From contig WEDG01006409.1 in NCBI GenBank assembly GCA_017591395.1, forward strand, positions 62,001 through 126,000: DNA of 64,000 bases, written 5' to 3'. The notes beneath the pieces are model-generated. The model saw only the letters and a program-made list of their open reading frames with translations, did no database searches and was not told where the DNA came from. Positions 23,315-33,129 of this stretch are shown here, piece by piece (the stretch's first letter is position 1; each line of letters begins with the position of its first letter). The DNA comes from Schistocephalus solidus (taxonomy: Eukaryota > Platyhelminthes > Cestoda > Diphyllobothriidea > Diphyllobothriidae). A program made the translations under genes and the position numbers.

Positions 23315-23630
23315 CTCTTCCTCTACCGGGAGTTGAAGGCGAAAAATCACGACTTTGAACGGGATGACGACCAACCGTCGACGGCGGTTGAGCAGAAGGG
23401 AAGCGTGAGCGAGACGACGGTGGAAAAGGATGCAGATACCGAGCCGACGGTGACTGCTGCTGGTGTCCTCCAGCGGCCTAAACCGCCGCCCCCACTCACC
23501 GCCCCCTCCCACGCGGTCAGTGCACCTGGTGAGACGATAGAAGAGGCCGGACTCAAGTGGCGTCTCATCGCTGGTGATCGCAAGGCCTCCAACCCCCTCG
23601 CGACAGCTCGATCCGGGACCCTAAAAATGG
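23315..23630 (+). CDS. WAPL: WAPL-like, exon 5 (3' edge uncertain, possible GC donor)
   Basis: Starts after CACCTTTTTCAG, preceded by a run of about 17 C at 23280-23296. The first residues LFLYRELKA join exon 4's EIVK to give the conserved V-x-L-F-L-x-R-E motif of WAPL. The rest is a poorly conserved charged linker. The next exon needs a phase-1 end. The best-looking site is the GC-type donor GCAAGT at 23631, giving an intron of 3149 bases. Two GT sites also give phase 1: GTGATC at 23574 and GTTTGA at 23667. The start is firm; the end is one of these three. Confidence 0.8.
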
Positions 23631-24302
23631 GCAAGTTAACGCTTGGTTTTTCTCTATTGGAGGCAGGTTTGAGTAGTCTATCCTGACTCATTGGGGCCTA
23701 TTCAGAATTCTGGACTTCCTGCTTTGATATTGCATATGCCACTCAGAGAGGGAAGCCTGGAAAGTTGTTCAGGTTTTGCCCTCCTGACAGATAACAGATA
23801 TTTGCATGGCCTAAATTGCTCCACTGTCTGTTATAGTAGAATTTCAAAGGCACGAAACACTGGCCAAACCTCTCAAGCAAGTTGATGAATGGAACGAGCT
23901 GTTCTTGCTTCCAGTCAGTTAGTTAACCGCCTATTCGGGGTAAACCTTGTGGCGCAGTAACTGCCTGAATTTATTCCCTTAATTCGCATCACTTATTAGA
24001 GCTCTCGTTCTGTGTCTTCATGTTTGGGTGAGCCTAACCGCATTACTGACAGTTTGCAGATGGTTTTTTTGCCAACCGCGAGCTTCAGTCAAATGGTCCC
24101 ACATACCCCACCAGTCCTACCCAGTCATACTTGAATATTCGTGAACCCAAAACCCGCCTTCCCTTCCAGGTGCTGAGGCCTATTAGGCGGGGGTAGGATG
24201 GTGCCAATGACAGATGCCTGACGAGAGCAGCAGTTTTGCTGACCATCTGCCGGACTTCGATGGCTAATCCAGGTTAACGGCGATCGTTCTGGTCACGCAC
24301 GA

Positions 24303-24497
24303 GAGTTCGACCGTCGTAGTTGCACCGTATGCCTCACAACATGGTGGTGTAGGGACAGTGACTTGCGCATGGATTCGTTTTAAATGATAGCAGACTTGCC
24401 CTGAAACTACCACGCTCCCTCCCCTCCCAAACCGGGGCCCGGTGTCGTGGCAGATTCAAGAAGACCGAAGGCCGGAGAGGGCGCAGGTAGCTGGCGC
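24303..24497 (-). mobile_element. LINE1 3' tail fragment
   Basis: On the minus strand it ends with ACGGTCGAACTC, a variant of the usual terminus. The usual blocks are present: GTCACTGTCCCTACACCACC, the purine-rich GGGAGGGGAGGGAGC block and the CTACCTGCGCCCTCTCCGGC block. It is truncated where the SINE head begins. More diverged than the neighbouring copy at 24815. Confidence 0.65.
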
Positions 24498-24720
24498 TCA
24501 CCGATCGTTAACAGAACTCACTCGTTCCGCTCTGCCTTGAGGCTCACTCTCGAGCCCCTCCAGCATCCGCATGGCGGTTAGTAGTGGAAGAAGCAGATTA
24601 ATATTGCTGACAAAGGCAAGGGGCACATGGGGTTGGGTATGACTGGCTGACGACGGCTAATAAACCATAAATGACCGTTCCAGTCTCCCTTGTCTTTACC
24701 GGCAATTTCATCTGCCCAGA
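24498..24720 (+). mobile_element. SINE, family B head with shared SINE tail
   Basis: The head, CACCGATCGTTAACAGAACT and GAGGCTCACTCTCGAGCCCC (to about 24572), matches the head at 62036-62112 and the reverse complements at 30139-30290, 59765-59832 and 60240-60305. The tail, GGTTGGGTATGACTGGCTGA and GACGGCTAATAAACCATAAA to CTTTACCGGCAAT, is the tail also found behind tRNA-like heads at 54349 and 60338. Non-coding; presumably transcribed by RNA polymerase III and mobilised by a LINE (inference). Confidence 0.6.
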
Positions 24721-24814
24721 CTACAGCTGGTAATAAGCAGTCGCAGATCGGCAGTGGCAGTGACAGTGCCGGAGGTTTTAAGTCGGGCAGATCGGCTGCC
24801 CTATAGAGTACATG

Positions 24815-26063
24815 ACAGTTCGACCGTCGTAGTCCGACGATGTCCACCGTATGCTCCACGGAAGGGTGGTGCAGGGACGGTGACTTGCGCCTGATTTATT
24901 TTAAAGTGATAGTAGGCTTGTGCTGCATTTACCCCACTCTCTCCTACTCCCCCACCTGAGCCCGGTGTCATGACAGAGTCAAGAAGACCGGAGATGGGAG
25001 AGGGCGCAGGTGGCTGGCGCGGCCGGAGCCGCCTTTGGGCATACCACCACACCTGGCTCGGATCCCACGGAGTGGGTATGCCATAAAGGTCACATTAAGA
25101 AGAAGCCATTGCAGTCTGACTCAGTCCGCCAGTCAGCCACCTCACAAAACACACATTGGGCTGACCACGTGGTCCGAGTGTTCCCGTCAGTTGGCAACCT
25201 TCCAAGCCACGGCTTTTAGCGCACCGTGATAGTTTCAAGCGCGTCAGATTGCTTATAGTGAGGAAAAGGCGCTGATCTGTCGACCTCACTCTCTCCCACC
25301 CCCACAATTAGACCACCATCTGAGCCGGTCAATTGTCTGATGTGAAAGTGGGAAAATCAACTTGTCCACCTTCGACACAGTCACCAGGAGGGCGTGTAGG
25401 TCCTCGTAGAATTTGTTCTTTGCCTTGTCGGAGCATGCCCTTGGGGGGCGTAGGCGGTGATGATGCTGGTAAACATTTTCTGCGGAGAGGCAGGCGGAGG
25501 CTCATCAGGCGATTATTGATGCCCTAAGGCAGACAGGGCATACGTCCTACGATGTTGTTCCGGATGGCGAGGGCGACACCAGTGTCACGTCGCTCTGCCT
25601 TTGTCCGGCCGCTCCAGAAGAATGTGTAGCCGGCACCCACCTCCTCCAGCGATCCTGTCCCGAGAATCGGGTCTCTCTGAGAGCATCAATGTCCACCTTG
25701 TAGCGCGCCAGTTCCCGAGTGACTTGCGCCGTCCTCCGTTCCGGTCAGTTTCTCCTCGGATTTTCTAAAAGGGAACGAACATTTCAGGCCGCTAGTGTGA
25801 GCGGACTCACCCGAGCATCCTGGTGACCAAGGCGTGGGGATGGGGACGGGGGATTTTGTTATTTGTTTGAATTTTACGACCGCGTATTTTGTCATCTGCG
25901 AGCCGTGGCCGACTGCAGAAGACGAAATACCCAGCATTTGTTTAGGGCACCTTTTCTAGCCCCTTCCTCCGTGAGGAGGCAAGTCGTGCTGTCCCTAAAT
26001 AGGGCTGCTTTGACATCCCAGATGGCTGCCGAACTCCACTATGGGTCACGGATTTGTTTTCGT
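24815..26063 (-). mobile_element. Internally deleted LINE1 derivative, copy d
   Basis: Read on the minus strand: LINE1 leader and the N-terminal part of the endonuclease (26063 down to about 25355), then a direct jump into the 3' tail (about 25355 to 24815), which ends GACGGTCGAACTG. Codons for the conserved stretch V-D-I-D-A-L-R-E-T-R-F-S-G-Q are visible in the minus strand near 25650-25700. The junction sequence, GACAAGTTGATTTTCCCACT, is the same as in the plus-strand derivative at 41388-42949. The full-length copy has about 3.4 kb between these points (rest of endonuclease, all of RT). The 5' end is truncated near 26063. Confidence 0.85.
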
Positions 26064-26399
26064 ACCAGAGTCCTGTAGCAAACTTAGTCTGAAAAATACC
26101 ACTAGCCTACATTTCTTGTAGTTTTTCTCGGAGCAAACCATACTAAGTTCGCTCCTCGAGTTAGCCAATAGGGAGTGTGGAGTCGTTCATATAGCTGACC
26201 AGTGTTGCTATGATACCGCATATAGATGGACTACGATGTGGTTTGTGTTCGTCTCACGACAGACTGCATGACTTCGGGGAGGAGGTGGTGCGATTCTGTC
26301 CAACAGTAACCGTTACCTGTATTTCTGATTCCCATGTTTTTTTTCTGTCCTTGCAAAATATTCGGTACAACACGAGGATAGAAGCCATCGTACTGCAAG

Positions 26400-26462
26400 T
26401 GACTGCACTATATTCCAGGGAGATTTGGGTTAGGGTTAAAACACGAGACTAGGAGTCCCTCT
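26400..26462 (-). repeat. Fragment of the MITE-like family
   Basis: GGGTTAGGGTTAAAACACGA here is close to the reverse complement of CTCGTGTTCTAACCCTAACG at 38430-38450 in copy 4. Only this piece is recognisable. Confidence 0.4.
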
Positions 26463-26779
26463 TAGAATCGAGCGCAGAACCGCCTGCATTCCTATTCCTG
26501 TGTATTTCCAAACGTTCTGCGCTTTTATTTGTATTTATTCGTGAATTTTCAGTTGTATTTTTTTTTGCGGCGGTAAAGCCTTTTGATGGCTTGTTTTTTG
26601 TCTGCGTTGAGGTTAATGTAATACGTCAGTTAACCTTCTTTCCCCCACGTGCACCGAACTCTTTCCTAGTTTTAAAACCTGCTTTCATCCTCTTTTCGTA
26701 ATGCACACAACTTTTTTATATTGACACGCCAAGCTACCTTTCTGACTCCCCCCGCCTCTCACCCTTGCCCCGATTTCAG

Positions 26780-27109
26780 GTTCGAGGAAATCGCGCCGAA
26801 AGGCACGCCGGAAACGGCGTCGGCTTGCCCTAGCTCGCCTCAAAAATCCCCAACGCCGGCGTCATGACAACGACGACGATGAAGAGGAGGAGGAGGATGA
26901 TGATGACGATGAAGACGAGGACGATGATGAGAGTGACTATGACGAGGACGATGACGAGGAAGAAGAGGAGGAAGAGGATAACGAAAGCATTGGCAGTGGT
27001 GCCGATGTTGAGTTTGTCGCCGAAACGGCAGAGGAACAGGCGAAGTTGGCTGAACGCATGTCGTCCGCCCATCAACACATGGAGGACTCCGTCGTTGCAG
27101 CCTACGCCG
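26780..27109 (+). CDS. WAPL: WAPL-like, exon 6, with basic and acidic tracts
   Basis: Acceptor CCCCGATTTCAG. In the frame that stays open, the exon starts with the last two bases of a codon, then SRKSRRKARRKRRRL, a strongly basic patch that could be a nuclear localisation signal. An almost purely Asp/Glu tract of about 45 residues follows (about 26867-26985). The end contains HQHMEDSVVAAYA, matching vertebrate K-H-M-E-D-C-I-V-A-S-Y-T-A. Donor GTAAGC at 27110, phase 1. The antisense frame through the acidic tract is a His/Arg/Pro-rich shadow. Confidence 0.88.
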
Positions 27110-28024
27110 GTAAGCCTTGAGATTAAAATTCCAGTGGTTTGTCAATCTTTTCGCTCTATGGGATTTTCCTGTTCGGACTTCTCAGCCCGCTTTCAAGCTT
27201 AAGGCGGCCCGTTGGGTATGTGAAATCTCTTGAACTCGCATCCGGTGGAATAACTCTGTCATACTTAGGATCGAAGGGCAGGCTGCAATTATCTTTTTGA
27301 TGTGGCCTTTGTATCTTCTCACTCATGCTTGATCCGAAATGTCTGTTGCATACAGTAAGGATCATGTATGTGGCACGGGTCAATCACTTACCTCTCACTC
27401 ACTTGCGTTCTTGACCTTTCTACTCGGAACGCGGTCAGTGCGGGACATGAGCATGACGTAGATGCATCGAAAGCTTGTTACACTGTAAACGAATGATTTC
27501 GCAATCTACTACGGTACTTTTTTGTTTTGTTCACGTGATCTCTATCCGGAGGTAATAGGGGTGTTTATTTTTTGTGGTTTGTATCTTCCCATCTCAGAGC
27601 CCATGTTTTGTTGTTATTTTGCACTAAGTGTTGCGTTTTACTGTCGGTGTTTCGGCACATTTGGGGAGATGTGTTTTACAGTAGTTCAAATCGAAGAACT
27701 CTTTGTCCAGTTTTCTTCGGATACTGTGTTTTTTGGTTGCCTATCGATGCCTCATGCCGAAATGTCTTTGTCTTTTCCGGCGTTTTTCCGCACTTGAATA
27801 GATCTTTGTAGATTATTCCCTTATGCGAAATTCAGACGTGGTCCCCTGAAGTATTTCATTTTGACACGTACAATCTACTCTTCCCGGAATTTTGGTTGTC
27901 TGACCGAGAATCTTAGTCGCTTTATCCTGACAATGACTCAGACTGGCGGAAAATAGCTGTCAGAAAAGCTGCACCTACAATTTAAATCATTGATGCTATT
28001 CTATGTCTTTCTCCGTGCACGCAG

Positions 28025-28329
28025 CCTTGCTTCTCGGCTGTATCCTCCAGTCCAGCCCACGTTACACCGAACGCATTCGCGCCCGGCTTCCCGACGGAAA
28101 ATTCCGTCCGCTGGCCATTATGTTGGCCAAACTGCTTGGCTTTCTGTCTCTGGCCAAGGGCGTGGAGACAGCGGGCTCGGAATCCATCCTGCACATCGTG
28201 CGTGTCCTCGAGGCGCAGGACCAACCGCCGGAACGGGATCGCCCCAGTCATCGTTCCGGCATCACCTCTTCTTCCGCCTGTCCCACCACCCGGCTGGCAG
28301 CAGCTCGGAAAGAGCATCACAATTACTAG
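28025..28329 (+). CDS. WAPL: WAPL-like, terminal exon
   Basis: Acceptor CTCCGTGCACGCAG. Two bases complete the Ala codon split from exon 6, then LLLGCILQSSPRYTERIRA follows, equivalent to vertebrate A-L-L-L-G-C-L-C-Q-E-S-P. Further on, LPDGKFRPLAIMLAKLLGFL and ESILHIVRVLE match the very C-terminal WAPL helices. The frame continues for about 35 poorly conserved, Ser/Arg-rich residues beyond the usual end and stops with TAG at 28327-28329. I see no AATAAA close downstream, so the 3' UTR end is undetermined. Confidence 0.92.
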
Positions 28330-30138
28330 CTATCTTCCCCCGCCGCATCCTTTCTTGTACATCTAAGCACGTCTCAGCACACAGACACCCCTGTATATTT
28401 CTGTTAAAGTGCCCGCCCTCCACACACGCCCGCGCGCGCAGCTCCTCATGAGTATTTGTTTGCTACGTTTTCACACCTCCGTATATTCGCTACGTCCATC
28501 GTCTTGGCCCGGCATCGGTGAGGTGACGACACGCAGCGACGCCCCTTGATGCATTTCTTCCCCCTCGTTATAGCTACTATCTCTACCCCTTGCCCTCCTC
28601 CCCGCTGTGCAACCGACGTCTGCATTACCTCTGCACGTGCTCACATGCACTTTCCCTTTTTCTACCAAATGCTGTCCGCAGGACCTTACACCCAGGCTTT
28701 CCTCCGTGTTACAGACGAATAGAATTGTGTGGTACCATGCCCTCCCTCCCTCCCGCACCCACAATACCCCCAACCTGTTTGAGTGTGTCTACTTGTTTAC
28801 ACAAAAGTACATTGTTTTGTTTTCGGGCTTTCAAATATCTTGCACCGTTGGCTGCCGACCGCGTTGTACCATCGCCTCCCCCCCTCCTTGGGGTGTCCAC
28901 TCGACAGTTGGGGGGGGGGGGGGAGACGGCGTTGAGAATTGACACTTCTCTAATTCACCCGATCCGATTGTGAAAGAGTCAATGGCCTCGGTTGTACTCG
29001 GCCTCACGCCAACAAGGGCAAGGCTTGAGTACTTTTTACTTGGCTGCTCACTTGTTTGTCTTGCAGCAGCAGCATGGGAGCACTCCGGTTTGGGTGCAGT
29101 TTTTTGCGTGCACAGTATTATCTTCGACGCTCCCCCTTTAGAAGGGCTTGCCATCGAGACACCATATTTTCTGGTCTGCAATTTCGGCTCGTCACTGGGA
29201 TCCATCAACACGGAAGGGAACTTTTTTAAGTTGCCTCTACGGTCCCGGTGCGGCTGTCATCCGCGCGCCAATAGGATCGCTGCGTGGAGTAACATCGCAG
29301 TCGTAATTGGCAATGGTTGCCTCTCCGTGAAATTGCGCTTTCGTGGCTAGTATTTGTGTGCAGATGTTTCCTGCAAGGCGACTCGTTGAGTTAGATTGTA
29401 GTAGGTTACTGTTTGCGGTGGACCACTGCTACAGGTTTTTCGGATCTAGGGTCATCGAGCACATTAAAGGTCTTCGGGTGTTGTGGTAGGCGGATAAGCG
29501 ATACAGATGGTAATTGGGGTGTCATGTGTGCGCCTATATTCCGCAGCTGTGAAGTCATTTCTCTGTCAATTGTATTCCCCGTTGAATCCGGTAGTCAGCT
29601 ATTTGTAGGGTTGGTTCTCTTAGGGATGCTGTGATCTGTATTGGCAGGATTTGCCGGACGTGGACATGGAAATGCGCAATCAGGCACCAAAGTTCATAAC
29701 TCGAGGGGTGAGTTGCAGAGGGACAATCGACATTAGCGGTCTTCTGCGTAGAGTTCCCGTCTCTACCAGTGTGGCCTTTTAATCTGCTTCGAAGAGGTGA
29801 GGTACTGGCTACGTTCTTCAGCACCTCCGTTCTGCGCTTCCGTCTGACTTGTATACATCTGACCCCGGAGTTTGCAACTCCATTTTTTACGAAAGATTGA
29901 CCTGCCGGTTTGAATTAGATACTTAGGTTTTCCCACGTATTCTGGGTTACGGACGTTATATTTTACGTTTCTTCCCTCATCTTTAGTTTTTTCACCGTAG
30001 TACCGACGTGTCTGAAGGCGTTCATGGTATGGCCGCGTTAACTAACCTGGGCGTATTTCAGTTTGTTAGTCAGAAACAGTTGTGATGCAGCTGTCTGAGC
30101 TTCCTTGCTCTACGGATTTTTACACTATTGAAGAATGG
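28330..30138. other. Region downstream of WAPL, presumed 3' UTR and unassigned sequence
   Basis: The 3' UTR of WAPL must begin here, but no convincing polyadenylation signal is visible nearby. Pyrimidine-rich sequence runs from 28340 to 28620. A run of about 13 G lies at 28912-28924. Frames at 28590-29350 are low in recognisable content and overlap one another. Confidence 0.35.
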
Positions 30139-30290
30139 CATTATCGATAAAGACAAGGGAAACTAATCTGGCTTATTAGTCGTTGTTAACCCGCCATACC
30201 CAACCCCAGGTCTTGCATCACCTGAGGCTCGAGAGCGAGCCCCGAAACAAAACTGAATGAGTATGTATCGTAACGCAACCGGTGAGCGTC
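30139..30290 (-). mobile_element. SINE, family B, complete head and tail
   Basis: On the minus strand: GCTCACCGGTTGCGTTACGA, a CTCATTCAGTTTTGTTTCGG segment, GGCTCGCTCTCGAGCCTCAG, GACCTGGGGTTGGGTATGGC, then CGACTAATAAGCCAGATTAG to TTTATCGATAATG. Head and tail occur in the same order as at 24498-24720, which supports a single SINE unit of about 150-220 bases. Confidence 0.65.
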
Positions 30291-31541
30291 CTACTATCAC
30301 CGTGTTGAAGCTTAGTTCGTGTGACGGTCTTGTATATCCTCGGCTTGGTACCGAGGCGTGTTGCGGCAGTTCCTCACGGCGAATTATGGCCTGCCGGAAG
30401 CCTGTCTTATTTTGGACATCGTGCTGCTAGTTCTTCGTCGTCGATTTTACAAGTTTGGTTAACTGAGTGGGCGAACTTGCCCATAAAGGTCAGGCTTTGA
30501 GTATTACCAGTATTTCCATTATCCTTTGAACGTATAGTTAATAGCTCCTCCTTCCGCTAGCTCTTGATGCAGCAAAATGGGATGCGACTGCGCAGCAACC
30601 ACATTGTGTGAAAGGCGCAGTTTTCTGCTTGTCTTTTGCTATCCTCTACGTGCGGCAAAGTAAAACCAGCAAATAACTTCATATCGGGCTTCTCGCAAGT
30701 TGCTACCTCAGGCAGACCTCTTTTTTGTCCTTCATTAGAATCTACAGAAGACCTGCACAGCACCAAGCAATGGAAATGGAAATTATGGTTCCATCCCCTG
30801 CTTCCCGGTCTCTTCAACCCAAGCTTGCCCTACGTGCGGAGTTTTATTGAGCGGTGTCACTTTTTCTGCGCAACAGCTGCTACGCGAGTCGCCGCATTTC
30901 ATGTGGCTGTGATATGCCGTCTCGATGTTCATGCCATAGATATTTGAGGGGCAGAACATAGTTTGCTACTCGAAGCATGGAAGTTACGGGCTTCGTCCGT
31001 CAGTGGGGTCGGTGGCTATCCTGGCAGTGGGCGGCGATATGTCTACAGTGCGCAGACCGACTGCAAATGAGGTGCGCAAACTATAGCCAGAAAGTGGTCC
31101 TCGGACGTGCGTTTTCAACATCCGAGGTACTTGGTCCCCATCTACTACCTGGTTGATCTATGGGAAGGGCAAAAACTGCGGTGTTTGTAGAAGCACTAAA
31201 TGCTTCTCACCTTCCCACCTTCATCAAAGGGGCGAACCGGACTGAAGACTATCTCTGTCATTGGGGCTAGAACGGTGTTAGAATTTGACCGGGGTTCAAC
31301 AGAAGAATGCTCTTGCGCTCCTTAAAATGAGGCATAACCCCCAGGGCATGTGCAAGCAAATAAATAACCGCAGCGGTGTAGGGGTGTGCACCTAGGGTTC
31401 CACCGTGAAGGTTATTATGGATGATGACTTCTAACGTCTCCTAACTGACACCCAACTCTCCTCTGTGCCCTCGACGCTAGGCTCTGTATGCAGTCACATT
31501 CCGGTAATCATTTTAACCGGCGGGCGAAATCAGATGAGGAT
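30291..31541. other. Unassigned sequence
   Basis: No recognised gene. Open frames at 30557-30817 (minus) and 30636-30947 (plus) overlap on opposite strands and are unrecognised. Confidence 0.3.
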
Positions 31542-31626
31542 ATCTGGTTGGGTATGGCTGGTTGATGACGGTTAACAAGCCAGAAATCGTCATTCCAGTC
31601 TCCTTGATCTTCACCGGTAATGTTCT
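31542..31626 (+). mobile_element. SINE tail fragment
   Basis: Contains TCTGGTTGGGTATGGCTGGT, TGATGACGGTTAACAAGCCA and TTCCAGTCTCCTTGATCTTC to ACCGGTAATG, which is the shared SINE tail. No tRNA-like head is recognisable in front of it. Confidence 0.6.
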
Positions 31627-31691
31627 ATTGTCTATTATACTAGCCACTCCGGCTGCTGGAGGAACCCCAAGGCCGAACAGGACGGAGGAGC

Positions 31692-31866
31692 CCCGTAAGC
31701 GATCGATGAGCAAGACCACGAGCCCATTGCGTTTAACTTCTACTCAACAGATCTCGGGTTTGAGCCTCACGGGTAGCAACAACTTGGCTTGGGTATGACT
31801 GGCTGATGACGACTAATAAGCCAGAAATGGCCATTCAAGTATCCCTAGCCTTTGTCAGTAATGTTC
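31692..31866 (+). mobile_element. SINE, tRNA-like head and shared tail
   Basis: A B-box-like GATCTCGGGTTTGAGCCTCA (31750-31769) is followed by TTGGGTATGACTGGCTGATG, ACGACTAATAAGCCAGAAAT and GTCAGTAATG, the shared SINE tail. It lies directly upstream of the LINE1 copy b. Confidence 0.6.
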
Positions 31867-32269
31867 TACAGGGTATCCGTTGTGCTGTCCCACACGTGGT
31901 ATTTCTACGCACAATCCCTCGTCCTCCCCCTCCGCAGTTTCAAAAAGTCCTACGGAGAAGGCGGTATGTATTTCCGTAGTTGATGCGGGCTAACTCGATT
32001 TACTCTTCCAGTACCTAAAGCCCTGACCGATATTGAACTTCGGCAGCCACCTGGGATGTCTAAGCGGTCATATCTCGGAACAATCCTGCTTACCCCTCGC
32101 GGGGACGGGGCCAAAAATTGTGCCCTAAATGAATACTGGGACTTTGTCATCTGCACGCTGACCATAGCTCGCAGATGTAAAACTGGCAGTCGAAATAGCC
32201 AAACAAATAACAACCCCTGTTCTCACCCACTCTGCCCCACTCCACGGACTGCTTCCTCCGCTTACTCTG

Positions 32270-32940
32270 GGAGTCTGGAATATTCTTTCTCTTTTAGACA
32301 ATCTGAGGAACAACGGCCGGAAAGAATGTTAGTATTTGCTGCTCTCAGCGAGACCTTATTCGCTGAACTGGGTCAGCTAGAGGAAGTGAGTGCCGGCTAC
32401 ACCTTCTTCCGGAATGATCGCCTGTAAATAAAGTGACGTGACGCTGACTTCGTCAGTAGCATTCAAAACAATATCGTCAGATGACTGCACTGTCTGCCGC
32501 AGGACATCAACGACAGATTGGTTACCCTGCGCCTGCATCTTCGAGGACCCCCATTCACCACCATTATCAGCGCCTACGCCCCCCAAAGACGAGCCATGAC
32601 GAGGCGAAAAACAAATTCCACGAGGACCTGCACACTCGCCTAGTGACTGTGCCGAGGCGGACAAACTGGTTGTCCTTACTGACTTTAAAGCCTGTGTCGG
32701 AACAGACCAGGTTGCCTGGAAGGGAGTTCTGTGTCCCAATGGTCGTGGCGGTTGTACCGATCACGACCTCCTTTTTCTGTGAACCTGCGCGGAACAGCAT
32801 CTCCGAACAAATACCTCCTTTCGCCTTCCGGTGCAGGAGAGGGCAACGTGGATACACCGTTATCGCGGTGCTGAAAACTGCCGATTTACGTTCTCGTCGG
32901 GAGGAAAGATCGACAGGACATGCTGGTAACAAAGGCGATC
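32270..32940 (+). pseudogene. LINE1b APE-type endonuclease remnant
   Basis: Pieces in different frames match the endonuclease of copy a. The Q-L-E-E-V-x-A-G-Y-T-F-F segment is at about 32370-32410. Segments equivalent to R-L-P-L-R-x-x, S-A-Y-A-P and V-G-T-D-x-A-W-x-G-V follow between 32530 and 32740. The family cuts target DNA to start target-primed reverse transcription. At least four frame breaks are needed to follow it, so no product is expected. Confidence 0.75.
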
Positions 32941-33129
32941 TGTGACGCCGATGCCTGGGCGGGTCACTGCCTCATCTCAAAGTCGAGGCTTCGGCTGCGA
33001 CCTCGCAGGAGATTACAAGGTAAACGACTATCAGGTAAGTTAAATACTGTTCCATTAAGTTTGCCTGCCACCACTCTGATTTAGGCATCATTTGGCATAA
33101 CAACTTGCAGAATAGATGATAACACCATC

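Larger units (their letters stand above)
23631..26779 (+). other. WAPL intron 5, longest intron, rich in mobile elements
   Basis: About 3.1 kb; the start depends on the donor choice discussed for exon 5. It contains a LINE1 tail (24303-24497, minus), a SINE (24498-24720, plus) and a deleted LINE1 derivative (24815-26063, minus). A partial MITE-like fragment is at about 26415-26460. It ends in a T/C-rich tract and CGATTTCAG. Confidence 0.65.

Noticed and set aside
26840..27145. His/Arg/Pro-rich minus-strand ORF
   Set aside because: Antisense shadow of the Asp/Glu tract in WAPL exon 6.
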